Assembly: GCF_900177515.1 (NCBI RefSeq)
Contig: NZ_FXAK01000007.1
Location: 2,030,501-2,094,500, forward strand
Length of the DNA: 64,000 bases
Origin: Azospirillum oryzae
GTDB taxonomy: Bacteria > Pseudomonadota > Alphaproteobacteria > Azospirillales > Azospirillaceae
Direction of reading: 5' to 3'
Shown here piece by piece: positions 18,826 to 26,478 of the stretch. Position 1 is the stretch's first letter. Each line of letters starts with the position of its first letter. The translations under genes and the position numbers were made by a program. The notes beneath the pieces are model-generated. The model did no database searches, was not told the origin of the DNA, and saw nothing but the letters and a program-made list of their open reading frames with translations.

Positions 18826-19307
18826 GACTCAGCACCAAGGGACGCTATGCCGTGATGGCGATGGTCGATCTGGCCGCCACCAGCCAGGGCAGCCCGGTCG
18901 CGCTGGCGGACATCGCGGAGCGGCAGGAAATCTCCCTGTCCTATCTGGAGCAGCTGTTCGCCAAGCTGCGCAAGGGCGGGCTGGTCAAGAGCGTGCGCGG
19001 CCCCGGCGGCGGCTATCTGCTGGCCCACCCGGCCGACGCCACCCGCGTATCCGACATCATCCTGGCGGTGGACGAGCCGATCCGCACCACCCGCTGCGCC
19101 AACGGCACGCCGCAGGGTTGCCGCACCAACCGCTCGCGCTGCCTGACCCATGACCTGTGGGAAGAGCTGGGCAACCAGATCCATATGTATCTCAGCTCGG
19201 TCACCGTCGCCGACGTGGTGGAGCGGCGGATCATCGGCACCAGCGGCCTGAACCTGCTGCGCCCGGCCCCGGCCGCCGACAGCACCGCCGTTGCCGCCGC
19301 CGAATAA
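18822..19307 (+). CDS. iscR: Rrf2-family Fe-S regulator IscR
   Basis: This 161-residue protein has a winged HTH at residues 1-80 ([38 protein letters not shown]) and the three Cys plus His that bind a [2Fe-2S] cluster: Cys92, Cys100, Cys107 and His110 (CLTH). By family precedent it senses cluster status and represses Fe-S assembly genes. It overlaps cysE upstream and is 45 bases ahead of a cysteine desulfurase gene. Confidence 0.93.
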   Translation: MRLSTKGRYAVMAMVDLAATSQGSPVALADIAERQEISLSYLEQLFAKLRKGGLVKSVRGPGGGYLLAHPADATRVSDIILAVDEPIRTTRCANGTPQGCRTNRSRCLTHDLWEELGNQIHMYLSSVTVADVVERRIIGTSGLNLLRPAPAADSTAVAAAE

Positions 19308-19352
19308 CGCCGCCGGATGAGATTGGCCTTCGCAGTTGAGCGTGCCTGAAAA

Positions 19353-20492
19353 GTGACCGTCCCGTTCGTCTCCCCCTTCCGGCGGACCGGTGTCTATCTC
19401 GACCACAACGCCACCGCTCCGCTGAAGCCGGAGGTCAAGGCGGCGATGGGTCAGGCGATGGACCTGGTCGGCAACCCGTCCTCCGTTCACGCCTTCGGCC
19501 GCAGCGCCCGCCGGGCGGTCGAGGAGGCGCGCGCCGCCGTCGCGGCGCTGGTGGGGGTGAAGCCGGCGCAGGTGCTGTTCACCGGCAGCGGGACGGAGGC
19601 GAACAACTTCGCCCTGCGCGGCTTCGCCGGTCGCCGGGTGCTGACCTCCGCCATCGAGCATGAGTCGGTGCTGGCCGCTTGCCCCCATGCCGAGCGCTTC
19701 GGCGTGACCCGCGACGGCGTCGCCGCCCTGGAGGATCTGGAGCACCGGCTGGCCAGTGCGGACGGTCCGGCTCTGGTCTCGCTGATGCTGGTCAACAACG
19801 AGACAGGTGTGATCCAGCCGGTGGCCGAGGCTGCCCGGATCGCCCATGCCCATGGCGCGCTGGTCCACTGCGACGCGGTGCAGGCCGCCGGGCGGCTGCC
19901 GCTGTCGCTACCCGACCTCGGCGTCGACCTGATGACGCTGTCGGCCCACAAGCTGGGCGGCCCAACCGGCGTCGGCGCCCTGATCCTGGCCGAGGGGCTG
20001 GAGCCGGATGCGCTGATCCGCGGCGGCGGGCAGGAGCGGCGCAAGCGGGCCGGCACCGAGAACCTGCTGGGCATCGTCGGCTTCGGCGCCGCCGCAAGGC
20101 TGGCGCGGGAGGGGCTGGCGGAGGCCGCCGACCTTGCGGCCCTGCGCGACCGGCTGGAGCGTGAGGCGCTGGCCGCCATGCCGCGCGCCCGCGTGATTGG
20201 GGTCGGTGCCGCGCGGGTCGCCAACACCAGCTGCCTGATGCTGCCCGGCCTGCCCGGCGAGACCCAGGTGATGACGCTGGACCTCTCCGGGGTGGCGGTC
20301 AGCGCCGGATCGGCCTGTTCCAGCGGCAAGGTGAAGCCCTCCCATGTGCTGGCGGCGATGGGCGAGGACGACCGTTCCGCCGCCAGCGCCATCCGCGTCA
20401 GCCTGGGCTGGACCAGCGACGAGGAGGCGGTTGACCGCTTCCTGACAGCCTGGACCGCGATGGCGCGGCGAAGCGCGTCCGCGGATGGCTGA
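19353..20492 (+). CDS. Cysteine desulfurase (NifS/IscS family)
   Basis: This 379-residue PLP enzyme takes sulfur from cysteine to form a protein persulfide. Conserved parts are YLDHNATAP at the start, ALVHCDAVQAAGR, the PLP lysine in LSAHKLGGPTG, and the catalytic Cys in SAGSACSSGKVKPSHVL. It starts at GTG with a weak ribosome site. Its neighbours suggest it feeds sulfur to Fe-S assembly and to MnmA 1.4 kb downstream. No iscU follows it, unlike classical isc operons. Confidence 0.9.
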   Translation: MTVPFVSPFRRTGVYLDHNATAPLKPEVKAAMGQAMDLVGNPSSVHAFGRSARRAVEEARAAVAALVGVKPAQVLFTGSGTEANNFALRGFAGRRVLTSAIEHESVLAACPHAERFGVTRDGVAALEDLEHRLASADGPALVSLMLVNNETGVIQPVAEAARIAHAHGALVHCDAVQAAGRLPLSLPDLGVDLMTLSAHKLGGPTGVGALILAEGLEPDALIRGGGQERRKRAGTENLLGIVGFGAAARLAREGLAEAADLAALRDRLEREALAAMPRARVIGVGAARVANTSCLMLPGLPGETQVMTLDLSGVAVSAGSACSSGKVKPSHVLAAMGEDDRSAASAIRVSLGWTSDEEAVDRFLTAWTAMARRSASADG

Positions 20493-20692
20493 GATCCGCT
20501 GTCGCCCGCGTCCCGCCCGCCATGGCCGCGCGACCATCTGTCCCCCGCCCGGAAAGTCCGCATTCGCGCATTGCGCCGGCTGCGGCTTATGGGTATGACC
20601 CCGCGGAAGGCCCGCCGGCTTGCAGTGGCGGCCTGATGTCGGGGTATCGATCCTATCGGCCGATCCTTTCGGCGTTTTGACGGACTGTGCGC

Positions 20693-21370
20693 ATGACCCG
20701 TTCCAAATCCGGCCCGCCCGGCAACAGCAGCGGCGGAATTTCCGGCGCCATCGCCGGCGATCTGGAGCCCTGCGGCACCTGTGGCCGCTCGGTGGCGCCA
20801 CGCGCCCTGTTCTGCCACGCCTGCGGTGCGGCCCAGCCGCCGCGGCCGCTCGATCCCTTCACCCGGCTGGGACTGGAACGCCGCTTCGACATCGATCTGG
20901 AGCAGCTGTCGAAGCAGCATGCCGGCTTCACCCGCGCCATGGACCCGGAGCGTTTCGCCGCCCGCGGCCCACGCCAGAAGGCGAACGCCAAGGCCCAGGT
21001 CGAGGCTCTGCGCGACGCCTATGAGGTGCTGCGCGATCCCATCCGCCGCGCCCATGCGCTTCTCGCCCTGCTGGGCGGCCAGCCGGCCGTCGGGGATGAG
21101 GACGAAGAAATCGCCGACCTTGCCACCCGGCTCTCCCGCGCCGAGGACGCGCAGGAACTGGACCGCATCGGGCTGGAACTCAGACAACGGGTCGAGGCCT
21201 GCATCAAATATCTCGCCCCCGCCTTCCGCAAGGCGCAGACGGCCTCCGGCCCGGATAGCCCGCCGGCTTCCGACGGTGCCGCCCGCATCCTGGCCCGGCT
21301 GGAACGGCTGGAGGCGCTGGCCACCGAAGTCCGCGACCGCCGCGCCGCCCTGACGCCGCCGCGGCCCTGA
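20693..21370 (+). CDS. HscB-like protein with tetracysteine motif and altered J-domain signature
   Basis: This 225-residue protein resembles HscB/HSC20, the co-chaperone that brings the IscU scaffold to an Hsp70. Residues 27-44 form a CxxC-x10-CxxC knuckle (Cys27, Cys30, Cys41, Cys44) as in human HSC20, probably binding zinc. Residues 54-115 look like a J domain (LGLERRFDIDLEQLSKQH; ALRDAYEVLRDPIRRAHALL), and residues 125-185 like the C-terminal HscB bundle. The HPD triad that activates Hsp70 reads Asp84-Pro85-Glu86. hscA, iscU and iscA are absent from the neighbourhood. A GTG two codons upstream is an alternative start. Confidence 0.72.
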   Translation: MTRSKSGPPGNSSGGISGAIAGDLEPCGTCGRSVAPRALFCHACGAAQPPRPLDPFTRLGLERRFDIDLEQLSKQHAGFTRAMDPERFAARGPRQKANAKAQVEALRDAYEVLRDPIRRAHALLALLGGQPAVGDEDEEIADLATRLSRAEDAQELDRIGLELRQRVEACIKYLAPAFRKAQTASGPDSPPASDGAARILARLERLEALATEVRDRRAALTPPRP

Positions 21371-21432
21371 TCCGCTTTTCCGTTACATTTTCCCATACAA
21401 TCGCTAGGCAACCTTAAAGGAACGAGGACCCC

Positions 21433-21762
21433 ATGCCCAAGATGACCTTCATCGAGCCCGATGGCACCCGCCGCGAGGTGGAGGCCCCGCTCGGCCTGTC
21501 CGTGCTGGAGATCGCGCACAAGAACAGCCTGGACCTGGAAGGCGCCTGCGAGGGCTCGCTTGCCTGCTCCACCTGCCACGTCGTGATCGAGCCGGAATGG
21601 TTCGACGTCCTGCCGGACGCGCAGGAGGACGAGGAGGACATGCTGGACCTCGCCTTCGGCCTGACCAAGACCTCGCGCCTGGGCTGCCAGATCATCATGA
21701 CCGAAGAGCTGGACGGTCTGGTCGTCCGCCTGCCGGGCGGCAGCAACAACGCGATGAAGTGA
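21433..21762 (+). CDS. fdx: Adrenodoxin-type [2Fe-2S] ferredoxin
   Basis: This 109-residue electron carrier has cluster ligands in [10 protein letters not shown] plus a distal Cys in TSRLGCQI, the adrenodoxin/Isc-ferredoxin pattern. The acidic helix between them ([14 protein letters not shown]) is the usual partner-docking surface. In Isc systems it supplies electrons for cluster assembly. The leader has an AGGA-rich ribosome site and a TACAAT box at 21396-21401, so it probably has its own promoter. Confidence 0.92.
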   Translation: MPKMTFIEPDGTRREVEAPLGLSVLEIAHKNSLDLEGACEGSLACSTCHVVIEPEWFDVLPDAQEDEEDMLDLAFGLTKTSRLGCQIIMTEELDGLVVRLPGGSNNAMK

Positions 21763-21784
21763 CGGTCCAGGGGAACCTGTTCCG

Positions 21785-21827
21785 GCCGCCGGGGCGTCGT
21801 CATGTAGACGCGACCCCCGGCGGCCTC
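21785..21827 (+). terminator. Intrinsic terminator after fdx
   Basis: A strong stem (GGCCGCCGGGG with CCCCCGGCGGCC) encloses an inner CGTC/GACG pair and is followed by TCTTTCCTGCCTTTT. It separates fdx from mnmA. Confidence 0.65.
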
Positions 21828-21858
21828 TTTCCTGCCTTTTCCGGGCGCCTGCCCGCCT

Positions 21859-21864
21859 TATATA
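21859..21864 (+). promoter_or_regulatory. Candidate -10 box of mnmA, possibly leaderless transcript
   Basis: TATATA ends 7 bases before the mnmA ATG, which would put the transcription start at or within a base of the start codon. No Shine-Dalgarno lies before the ATG and the -35 is poor. The box is striking because the flanks are GC-rich. Confidence 0.45.
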
Positions 21865-21871
21865 GGGCGCC

Positions 21872-23035
21872 ATGAACTCCCTCGGTCTTTCCAAGCGCCC
21901 CCAGGACACCCGCGTCGTCGTCGCGATGTCCGGCGGGGTTGATTCCTCCGTCACCGCCGCCGTGCTGCGGGAGGAGGGCTATGACGTCGTCGGCATCACG
22001 CTGCAGCTTTACGACCATGGCCTCGCCCTGCAGAAGCCGGGCGCCTGCTGCGCCGGCCAGGATATCTACGACGCCCGTCAGGTCGCAGACCGCATCGGCA
22101 TCCCGCATTACGTGCTGGATTACGAGGGCCGCTTCAGCCAGGACGTGATGGACGACTTCGCCGACAGCTATCTGCGCGGCGAGACGCCGATCCCCTGCGT
22201 GCGCTGCAACCAGCGCGTCAAGTTCCGCGACCTGCTGAACACCGCCCGCGATTTGGGAGCCGACGCGCTCGCCACCGGCCATTACGTCCGCCGCATCGCC
22301 GGCCCGCAGGGCGCCGAACTGCACCGCGCCGTCGATCCGGGCAAGGACCAGAGCTATTTCCTGTTCGCCACCACGCGCGAGCAGCTGGAGTTCCTGCGCT
22401 TCCCGCTGGGCGGCCTGACCAAGCCGGAGACCCGCGCGCTGGCCGAGCGCCATGGGTTGGAGGTCGCGGCCAAGCCCGACAGCCAGGACATCTGCTTCGT
22501 CCCCAACGGCAACTACGCCGAGGTGGTGGCGAAGCTGCGCCCCGGCTCCGTCGAGCCCGGCGACATCGTCCATGTCGATGGCCGGGTGCTGGGCCGCCAC
22601 AAGGGCGTCGTCCACTACACGGTCGGCCAGCGCAAGGGGCTGGGCATCGGCGGCATCCGCGGCCAGGAGGAGGAGGCGCTCTACGTCGTCCGCCTGGAGC
22701 CGGCCCGCCGCCGCGTCGTTGTCGGCCCGCGCCGCGACCTCGCCCGTTCTCTGGTGATGGTGCGCGACGTGAACTGGCTGGGTCCTGATTTGGCCGATGG
22801 CGCCGGCATCGAGGTGTCGGTAAAGCTGCGCTCCGCCCAGCCCGCCGCCCCTGCCCTGTGGCGTGCCGGCCCCGACGGCACTGCGCTGGTGGAGTTGCTG
22901 GAGGCCCAGCACGGCATCGCCCCCGGACAGGCCTGCGTCGTCTATCAAGGCGACCGCGTGCTGGGCGGCGGCTGGATTTCCGGCACCGCCGGTGGCGTGG
23001 CCGAGGGCGTGGAGGCAGGCGAAACGACGGCCTAA
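21872..23035 (+). CDS. mnmA: tRNA-specific 2-thiouridylase MnmA
   Basis: This 387-residue enzyme makes 2-thiouridine at position 34 of Lys, Glu and Gln tRNAs, using ATP and sulfur relayed from a cysteine desulfurase. The PP-loop [17 protein letters not shown] lies near residues 18-34. The two catalytic Cys are in [11 protein letters not shown] and [11 protein letters not shown]. The C-terminal tRNA-binding barrel begins with [21 protein letters not shown]. Its position after the desulfurase and ferredoxin genes fits this sulfur relay. Confidence 0.95.
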   Translation: MNSLGLSKRPQDTRVVVAMSGGVDSSVTAAVLREEGYDVVGITLQLYDHGLALQKPGACCAGQDIYDARQVADRIGIPHYVLDYEGRFSQDVMDDFADSYLRGETPIPCVRCNQRVKFRDLLNTARDLGADALATGHYVRRIAGPQGAELHRAVDPGKDQSYFLFATTREQLEFLRFPLGGLTKPETRALAERHGLEVAAKPDSQDICFVPNGNYAEVVAKLRPGSVEPGDIVHVDGRVLGRHKGVVHYTVGQRKGLGIGGIRGQEEEALYVVRLEPARRRVVVGPRRDLARSLVMVRDVNWLGPDLADGAGIEVSVKLRSAQPAAPALWRAGPDGTALVELLEAQHGIAPGQACVVYQGDRVLGGGWISGTAGGVAEGVEAGETTA

Positions 23036-23100
23036 ATCAGGGGGTTATGCGGGTTTCCGGCTGGCGGCCGAAAAAAATCGCACCCCTGGAAAATTCCGCG

Positions 23101-23130
23101 TTGACAGGCCAAGTCGCCCTATCCTATATA
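23101..23130 (+). promoter_or_regulatory. Strong sigma-70 promoter of the tRNA-Met gene
   Basis: A perfect TTGACA (23101-23106) is followed 18 bases later by TATATA (23125-23130). Transcription would start near 23137, about 70 bases before the tRNA. Confidence 0.8.
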
Positions 23131-23204
23131 GCGGCTCCCGGCGGCAACGACGGGACACGATGGTAGCCAACGGCGGCGGAAACGCCAACAAAGGCGCTCA
23201 CGAT

Positions 23205-23279
23205 GGCAGCGTAGCTCAGTGGTAGAGCAGGGGAATCATAATCCCTTGGTCGGGGGTTCAAATCCCTCCGCTGCTACCA
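23205..23279 (+). tRNA. tRNA-Met (CAU), elongator
   Basis: This 75-base gene folds as a complete cloverleaf. The acceptor GGCAGCG pairs with CGCTGCT, including the G1-U72 pair seen in alphaproteobacterial elongator tRNA-Met. It has TA at 8-9, an anticodon stem around AATCATAA with CAU anticodon, a GGTTCAAAT T-loop, and an encoded CCA. The initiator type is excluded because the anticodon stem lacks the three G-C pairs of fMet tRNA. Lysidine-modified tRNA-Ile2 is less likely. Confidence 0.93.
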
Positions 23280-23285
23280 TCACAT

Positions 23286-23322
23286 AAAAAGCCCACCAAG
23301 CCGCTGACTTGGTGGGCTTTTT
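23286..23322 (+). terminator. Intrinsic terminator of the tRNA-Met gene
   Basis: A perfect 15-bp stem (AAAAAGCCCACCAAG with CTTGGTGGGCTTTTT) closes a 7-base loop and ends in a T-run. It lies 7 bases after the tRNA and could work in both directions. Confidence 0.92.
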
Positions 23323-23625
23323 GTTTTCCACCTCGTTGGTGGACGCGCCCGATCGAACCTGCATCATGTCGGCGGACGGCAAGCACCCGAGATGTGAGCC
23401 GAAGCTCGCGCTGCGCATGTTTCGATGGTCATTCGATCCATCCGCTCCAAAACCGAAAACATCTCCACCCAATGATCTGGCTCTGCTGGAGCAACACGCA
23501 ATCAGCGTTCATAGAGATAAGATGATCGACTCGCCTTCTACCGCACTCTTGGACGACCATAGCATCCTGGAGTTTTGAACGCTTCGTCATCCCAACAACC
23601 ACCAGAAAGGCAAATTGAGGTTTGA
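23323..23625. other. Transition from GC-rich core to AT-rich cassette
   Basis: This stretch has intermediate base composition and no convincing gene; short frames on both strands lack motifs and ribosome sites. It probably carries the promoter of the following AT-rich operon. No direct repeat of the tRNA 3' end was found in the following 2 kb. Confidence 0.4.
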
Positions 23626-24051
23626 TTGCGTATTCTGAGTAGGATATCCTGGAAACAACCATTATTTTGTGATGGATCCAAAAAATTGTTATCTTTAAGC
23701 GAATATCAGATTTCATCGCTCTCTTACGAGCGCATGGACAATTTTGTCGCTAAAATTCAGAAGCATATAACCACCTGCTTTCCAGATTTACCCGCACAAA
23801 TCAGTTTGGATACATGTAAAAATATAGTTTCATACGCAATAGATAAGGGAAGAATTTACGGATTCAATTCTGAATATGAAATTTGTGTCTATATTGATAT
23901 AATGTTCATACTTGGCAAGAACTTTGATACAGACAAAAATAAACCATGGGCACAAAGGATTCTGGCCCAAACCAACATACCTGCCGGCGATCGTTTAAGC
24001 CGTCTTCTCGAAATGGCTTTGACTTTTGTTAATCAGCGCAAATTAATTTAG
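23626..24051 (+). CDS. Hypothetical helper protein of AT-rich cassette
   Basis: This 141-residue protein appears soluble, with no signal peptide. It is AT-rich in base and codon use, unlike its flanks. The start is a TTG with GAGG five bases upstream; an internal ATG at 23734 would give a shorter product. The layout (LSLSEYQ near residue 23, an FVAKIQKHITTCFPD helix, an IDIMFILGKNFD stretch, then PWAQRILAQ) recalls small helix-rich proteins that sit next to secreted effector genes in proteobacteria. That likeness is from memory, not a search. It is 7 bases upstream of the next gene. Confidence 0.6.
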   Translation: MRILSRISWKQPLFCDGSKKLLSLSEYQISSLSYERMDNFVAKIQKHITTCFPDLPAQISLDTCKNIVSYAIDKGRIYGFNSEYEICVYIDIMFILGKNFDTDKNKPWAQRILAQTNIPAGDRLSRLLEMALTFVNQRKLI

Positions 24052-24058
24052 GTGAATA

Positions 24059-24781
24059 ATGTCCTGGATAGATGCAATAAAGCAAAAAATTAAAAGCTCA
24101 CTTGAGAATCTCGGCTTTTCGAAAACAGAGAGCCCGGGCGCAGCAGCCCAAAAATGCGATGGAAACACGTCGGCACCGCCGACAGTCACTGGTCTCGGTC
24201 CATCGGTGGATGCTCTGGCCTCTCAATCTCCAACCCTGAAATCCAACATCGACACTCTGCAGAAAGGTGGCTGGACCATTCGCTATGGCGATGCGGGCAA
24301 AGGTAGTTATTGCAATAAAGATCAGAAAACCATTGTTATCGATTCGCAATTCCAAAATAACAGCTCGGTGGTGACGCAAATTCTTTCTCACGAAAGCGGC
24401 CATGCACTCTATACAGCTGACCCTTATGTAAACGAAACGGGACGCACAAAGGCTGAATATGTTTCTTTGAATGCAAATAGGCACCTCAAGGATGAAGGAG
24501 AAGCAACATTAGTAAATGCAAGAGTAAGGCAGGAAATTTTGAAAAGCTCTGGTACTGATATCGGAATTGCAGGATCGCAGACGGCATCCTATGAAAAAAT
24601 AATATCAAAGTATACTTCTGATAAGGATCGAGACAAAGCCCGACAGGAGATCGCAGATATATTTGCCGATAATGAGAAGCCAAGCGGGTCCCCCGCAGGA
24701 ACAACTTACAGAATTTATTATTCTCAAAGTTACTCAGATCATTGGGACAATGTGATTGCACCCAAGCTTAAAAAGCCGTAG
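24059..24781 (+). CDS. HExxH metallopeptidase-like protein, candidate effector
   Basis: This 240-residue AT-rich gene has a good ribosome site (AGGTGA). Residues 111-115 read HESGH, a zinc HExxH motif, and Glu148 in DEGEATL about 30 residues later is placed like the third zinc ligand of gluzincins. Around it the text (TIVIDSQFQNNSSVVTQILS) matches the usual strand-helix that precedes such a site. The N-terminal 60 residues are low complexity. No signal peptide is seen, so any export would need a dedicated machine. Metallopeptidase function is inferred from the motif; toxin function is inferred from context only. Confidence 0.6.
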   Translation: MSWIDAIKQKIKSSLENLGFSKTESPGAAAQKCDGNTSAPPTVTGLGPSVDALASQSPTLKSNIDTLQKGGWTIRYGDAGKGSYCNKDQKTIVIDSQFQNNSSVVTQILSHESGHALYTADPYVNETGRTKAEYVSLNANRHLKDEGEATLVNARVRQEILKSSGTDIGIAGSQTASYEKIISKYTSDKDRDKARQEIADIFADNEKPSGSPAGTTYRIYYSQSYSDHWDNVIAPKLKKP

Positions 24782-24792
24782 GCCATCACTGG

Positions 24793-25302
24793 ATGATAAC
24801 GACATTAACGGCCTTTGGCCTATTGGTTCTATCCGCACAAATGGGGAGCGAAAAAATGCTGCCACCCGAAAGAATTTTCTCCATCATTGAAGATGCCGCA
24901 TCCATGCGGGAAAGTGATGTCGCTACGGTTGCCAGTCTTTTCCATTCAACACCAAAAAAAATACCGGAATGGTCGACCCCTTATGTTGACGTGTTCACTG
25001 CTGACATCAGCGTTTCCGCCCCCTTCAGAACTTTCGAAATGCGCGTCCCCTCACACCCTCAAACAGCCAATGGGCTGATAATCCTATCACTTGCTCCCGC
25101 CGACGGGTGTGTATCGAGCAATGATATTACAAGAAAATATGGCTCTCCACCCGAGTACTCGCCGCCAAATGCACGGCAGCCAGCTGATGCTCCAGAATAC
25201 TTTATCTATCGCCGCTCCTGGGGAGACTTAAAGTTTGGAGTTTCCCGCAGTGCCCCTTATTGTCTTTTGTCTGTTGTGATCGATTGGGAGGTGAAACGCT
25301 GA
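24793..25302 (+). CDS. Exported protein, candidate immunity partner
   Basis: This 169-residue AT-rich gene lies 11 bases after the HExxH gene. Its first 17 residues are hydrophobic and look like a signal peptide (MITTLTAFGLLVLSAQ), although a methionine at 17 could give a cytosolic form. Cys106 and Cys157 could form a disulfide in the periplasm. The rest is rich in beta-type sequence. I do not recognise a family. Position directly after a putative toxin gene is what immunity genes show, but this is inference. Confidence 0.6.
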   Translation: MITTLTAFGLLVLSAQMGSEKMLPPERIFSIIEDAASMRESDVATVASLFHSTPKKIPEWSTPYVDVFTADISVSAPFRTFEMRVPSHPQTANGLIILSLAPADGCVSSNDITRKYGSPPEYSPPNARQPADAPEYFIYRRSWGDLKFGVSRSAPYCLLSVVIDWEVKR

Positions 25303-25317
25303 CGGCACCTCGCGACC

Positions 25318-26232
25318 CTACCCCATCATCGACTTCGGCAGCGCGATCTGCGGTTCGACCTCCACGCGGTTGCGGCCGGCGTTCTTGGCGCGGTAGAGCG
25401 CGGCGTCGGCGCGGGCCAGCAAGGGTTCGATGCCGGCATCATTGCCGGTCAGCCAGCTCAGTCCGAGGCTGACGGTCAGGTACAGCTCACCGCCGTCCTC
25501 CAGCATCACCGGCCGGGCGGCGATCGCCTGGCGCAGGCGCTGGGCGGCGGCGAAGGCATTCACCGGCGGGGTTTCCGGCATCACCACGGCGAATTCCTCG
25601 CCGCCCAGACGGCCGATGAGGTCGCAGGAGCGCAAGGTGTCCTTGCAGGCGCGCACCGTGCTGCGGATCGCCTCGTCGCCGGTGGCGTGGCCGTGGGTGT
25701 CGTTGACCCGCTTGAAGTGATCGATATCCAGCATCACCACCGACAGCGGGCGTTCGTATCGTCGCGAGCGGACAACCTCTTCAGCCCCCCTCTCCAGGAA
25801 GCGGCGGCGGTTCAGGGCGCCGGTCAGGGCGTCGGTGGTCGCCAGACGCTCCAGGTCGCGCTGCATCGCCACGACGCGCGAGGCCGCCAGCAGGCGCGCC
25901 GCCGTCCACTTCCAGTCCAGAGGCTTGCGCAGGAACTCGTCGGCGCCGGCCTCCACCAGTTCGTGAAACTGATCGGTCATGCTGCCGGGGATCATCAGGA
26001 TCAGATAGAGATGGCGAAGCCCCTGGGCGGTGCGCAGGTGCCAGCACAGTTCGATGCCGGTCATGTCGGCCAGACGGATGTCGGCCATCACCACGTCGAA
26101 GCGCTCATTCGCCACCGCCTCGATGGCGGCGGCACCGTTGTGGACCACGCTGGTGGCGTAGCCGAGCTTGTTCAGCTCATACACCATCATGGTCAGGTGG
26201 CGCGGTGAATCGTCGACGATCAGAATCCGCAA
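25318..26232 (-). CDS. REC-GGDEF diguanylate cyclase (PleD/WspR-like)
   Basis: This 304-residue protein has a receiver domain at residues 1-120 (ILIVDDSPRH; phospho-acceptor Asp in VVMADIRLADM; Lys in FLRKPLDW) joined by a helix to a GGDEF domain (135-290). The active site reads GGEEF and is preceded five residues upstream by an RxxD inhibitory site (RSCD). It should make c-di-GMP when phosphorylated, with product inhibition. The kinase partner is not in the window. GC content returns to the core level here. Confidence 0.9.
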   Translation of the reverse strand: MRILIVDDSPRHLTMMVYELNKLGYATSVVHNGAAAIEAVANERFDVVMADIRLADMTGIELCWHLRTAQGLRHLYLILMIPGSMTDQFHELVEAGADEFLRKPLDWKWTAARLLAASRVVAMQRDLERLATTDALTGALNRRRFLERGAEEVVRSRRYERPLSVVMLDIDHFKRVNDTHGHATGDEAIRSTVRACKDTLRSCDLIGRLGGEEFAVVMPETPPVNAFAAAQRLRQAIAARPVMLEDGGELYLTVSLGLSWLTGNDAGIEPLLARADAALYRAKNAGRNRVEVEPQIALPKSMMG

Positions 26233-26478
26233 ATCGAAAACTCCCGGCGATCCCTGCCCGTTTATGGAGCATGAGGCCCGACTTGTGCAAATGTCCTTAA
26301 CGTCATGTCGCAGAACAATAACGAAAAGCCGAGGTCATACGCCGGTATGCCCCGGGCATGATGGCGGTCGCGCCGGGGGGTCGGCCGGCGGGGCGGTCTG
26401 ATGCTTTTGCACATGTTGCCTATCGGGTCGGCCGGTTGGTACTGTTCCCTATAAATATGTTCGCGGGACAAGCGGACG

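Noticed and set aside
23309-23578. 89-codon frame after the tRNA terminator
   Set aside because: Starts inside the terminator hairpin, has no ribosome site and shows no recognisable sequence.
23205-25317. tRNA-Met as integration site of an island carrying the AT-rich cassette
   Set aside because: No integrase and no direct repeat of the tRNA 3' end was found near 25.3 kb. The foreign composition is clear, but the entry route cannot be shown.
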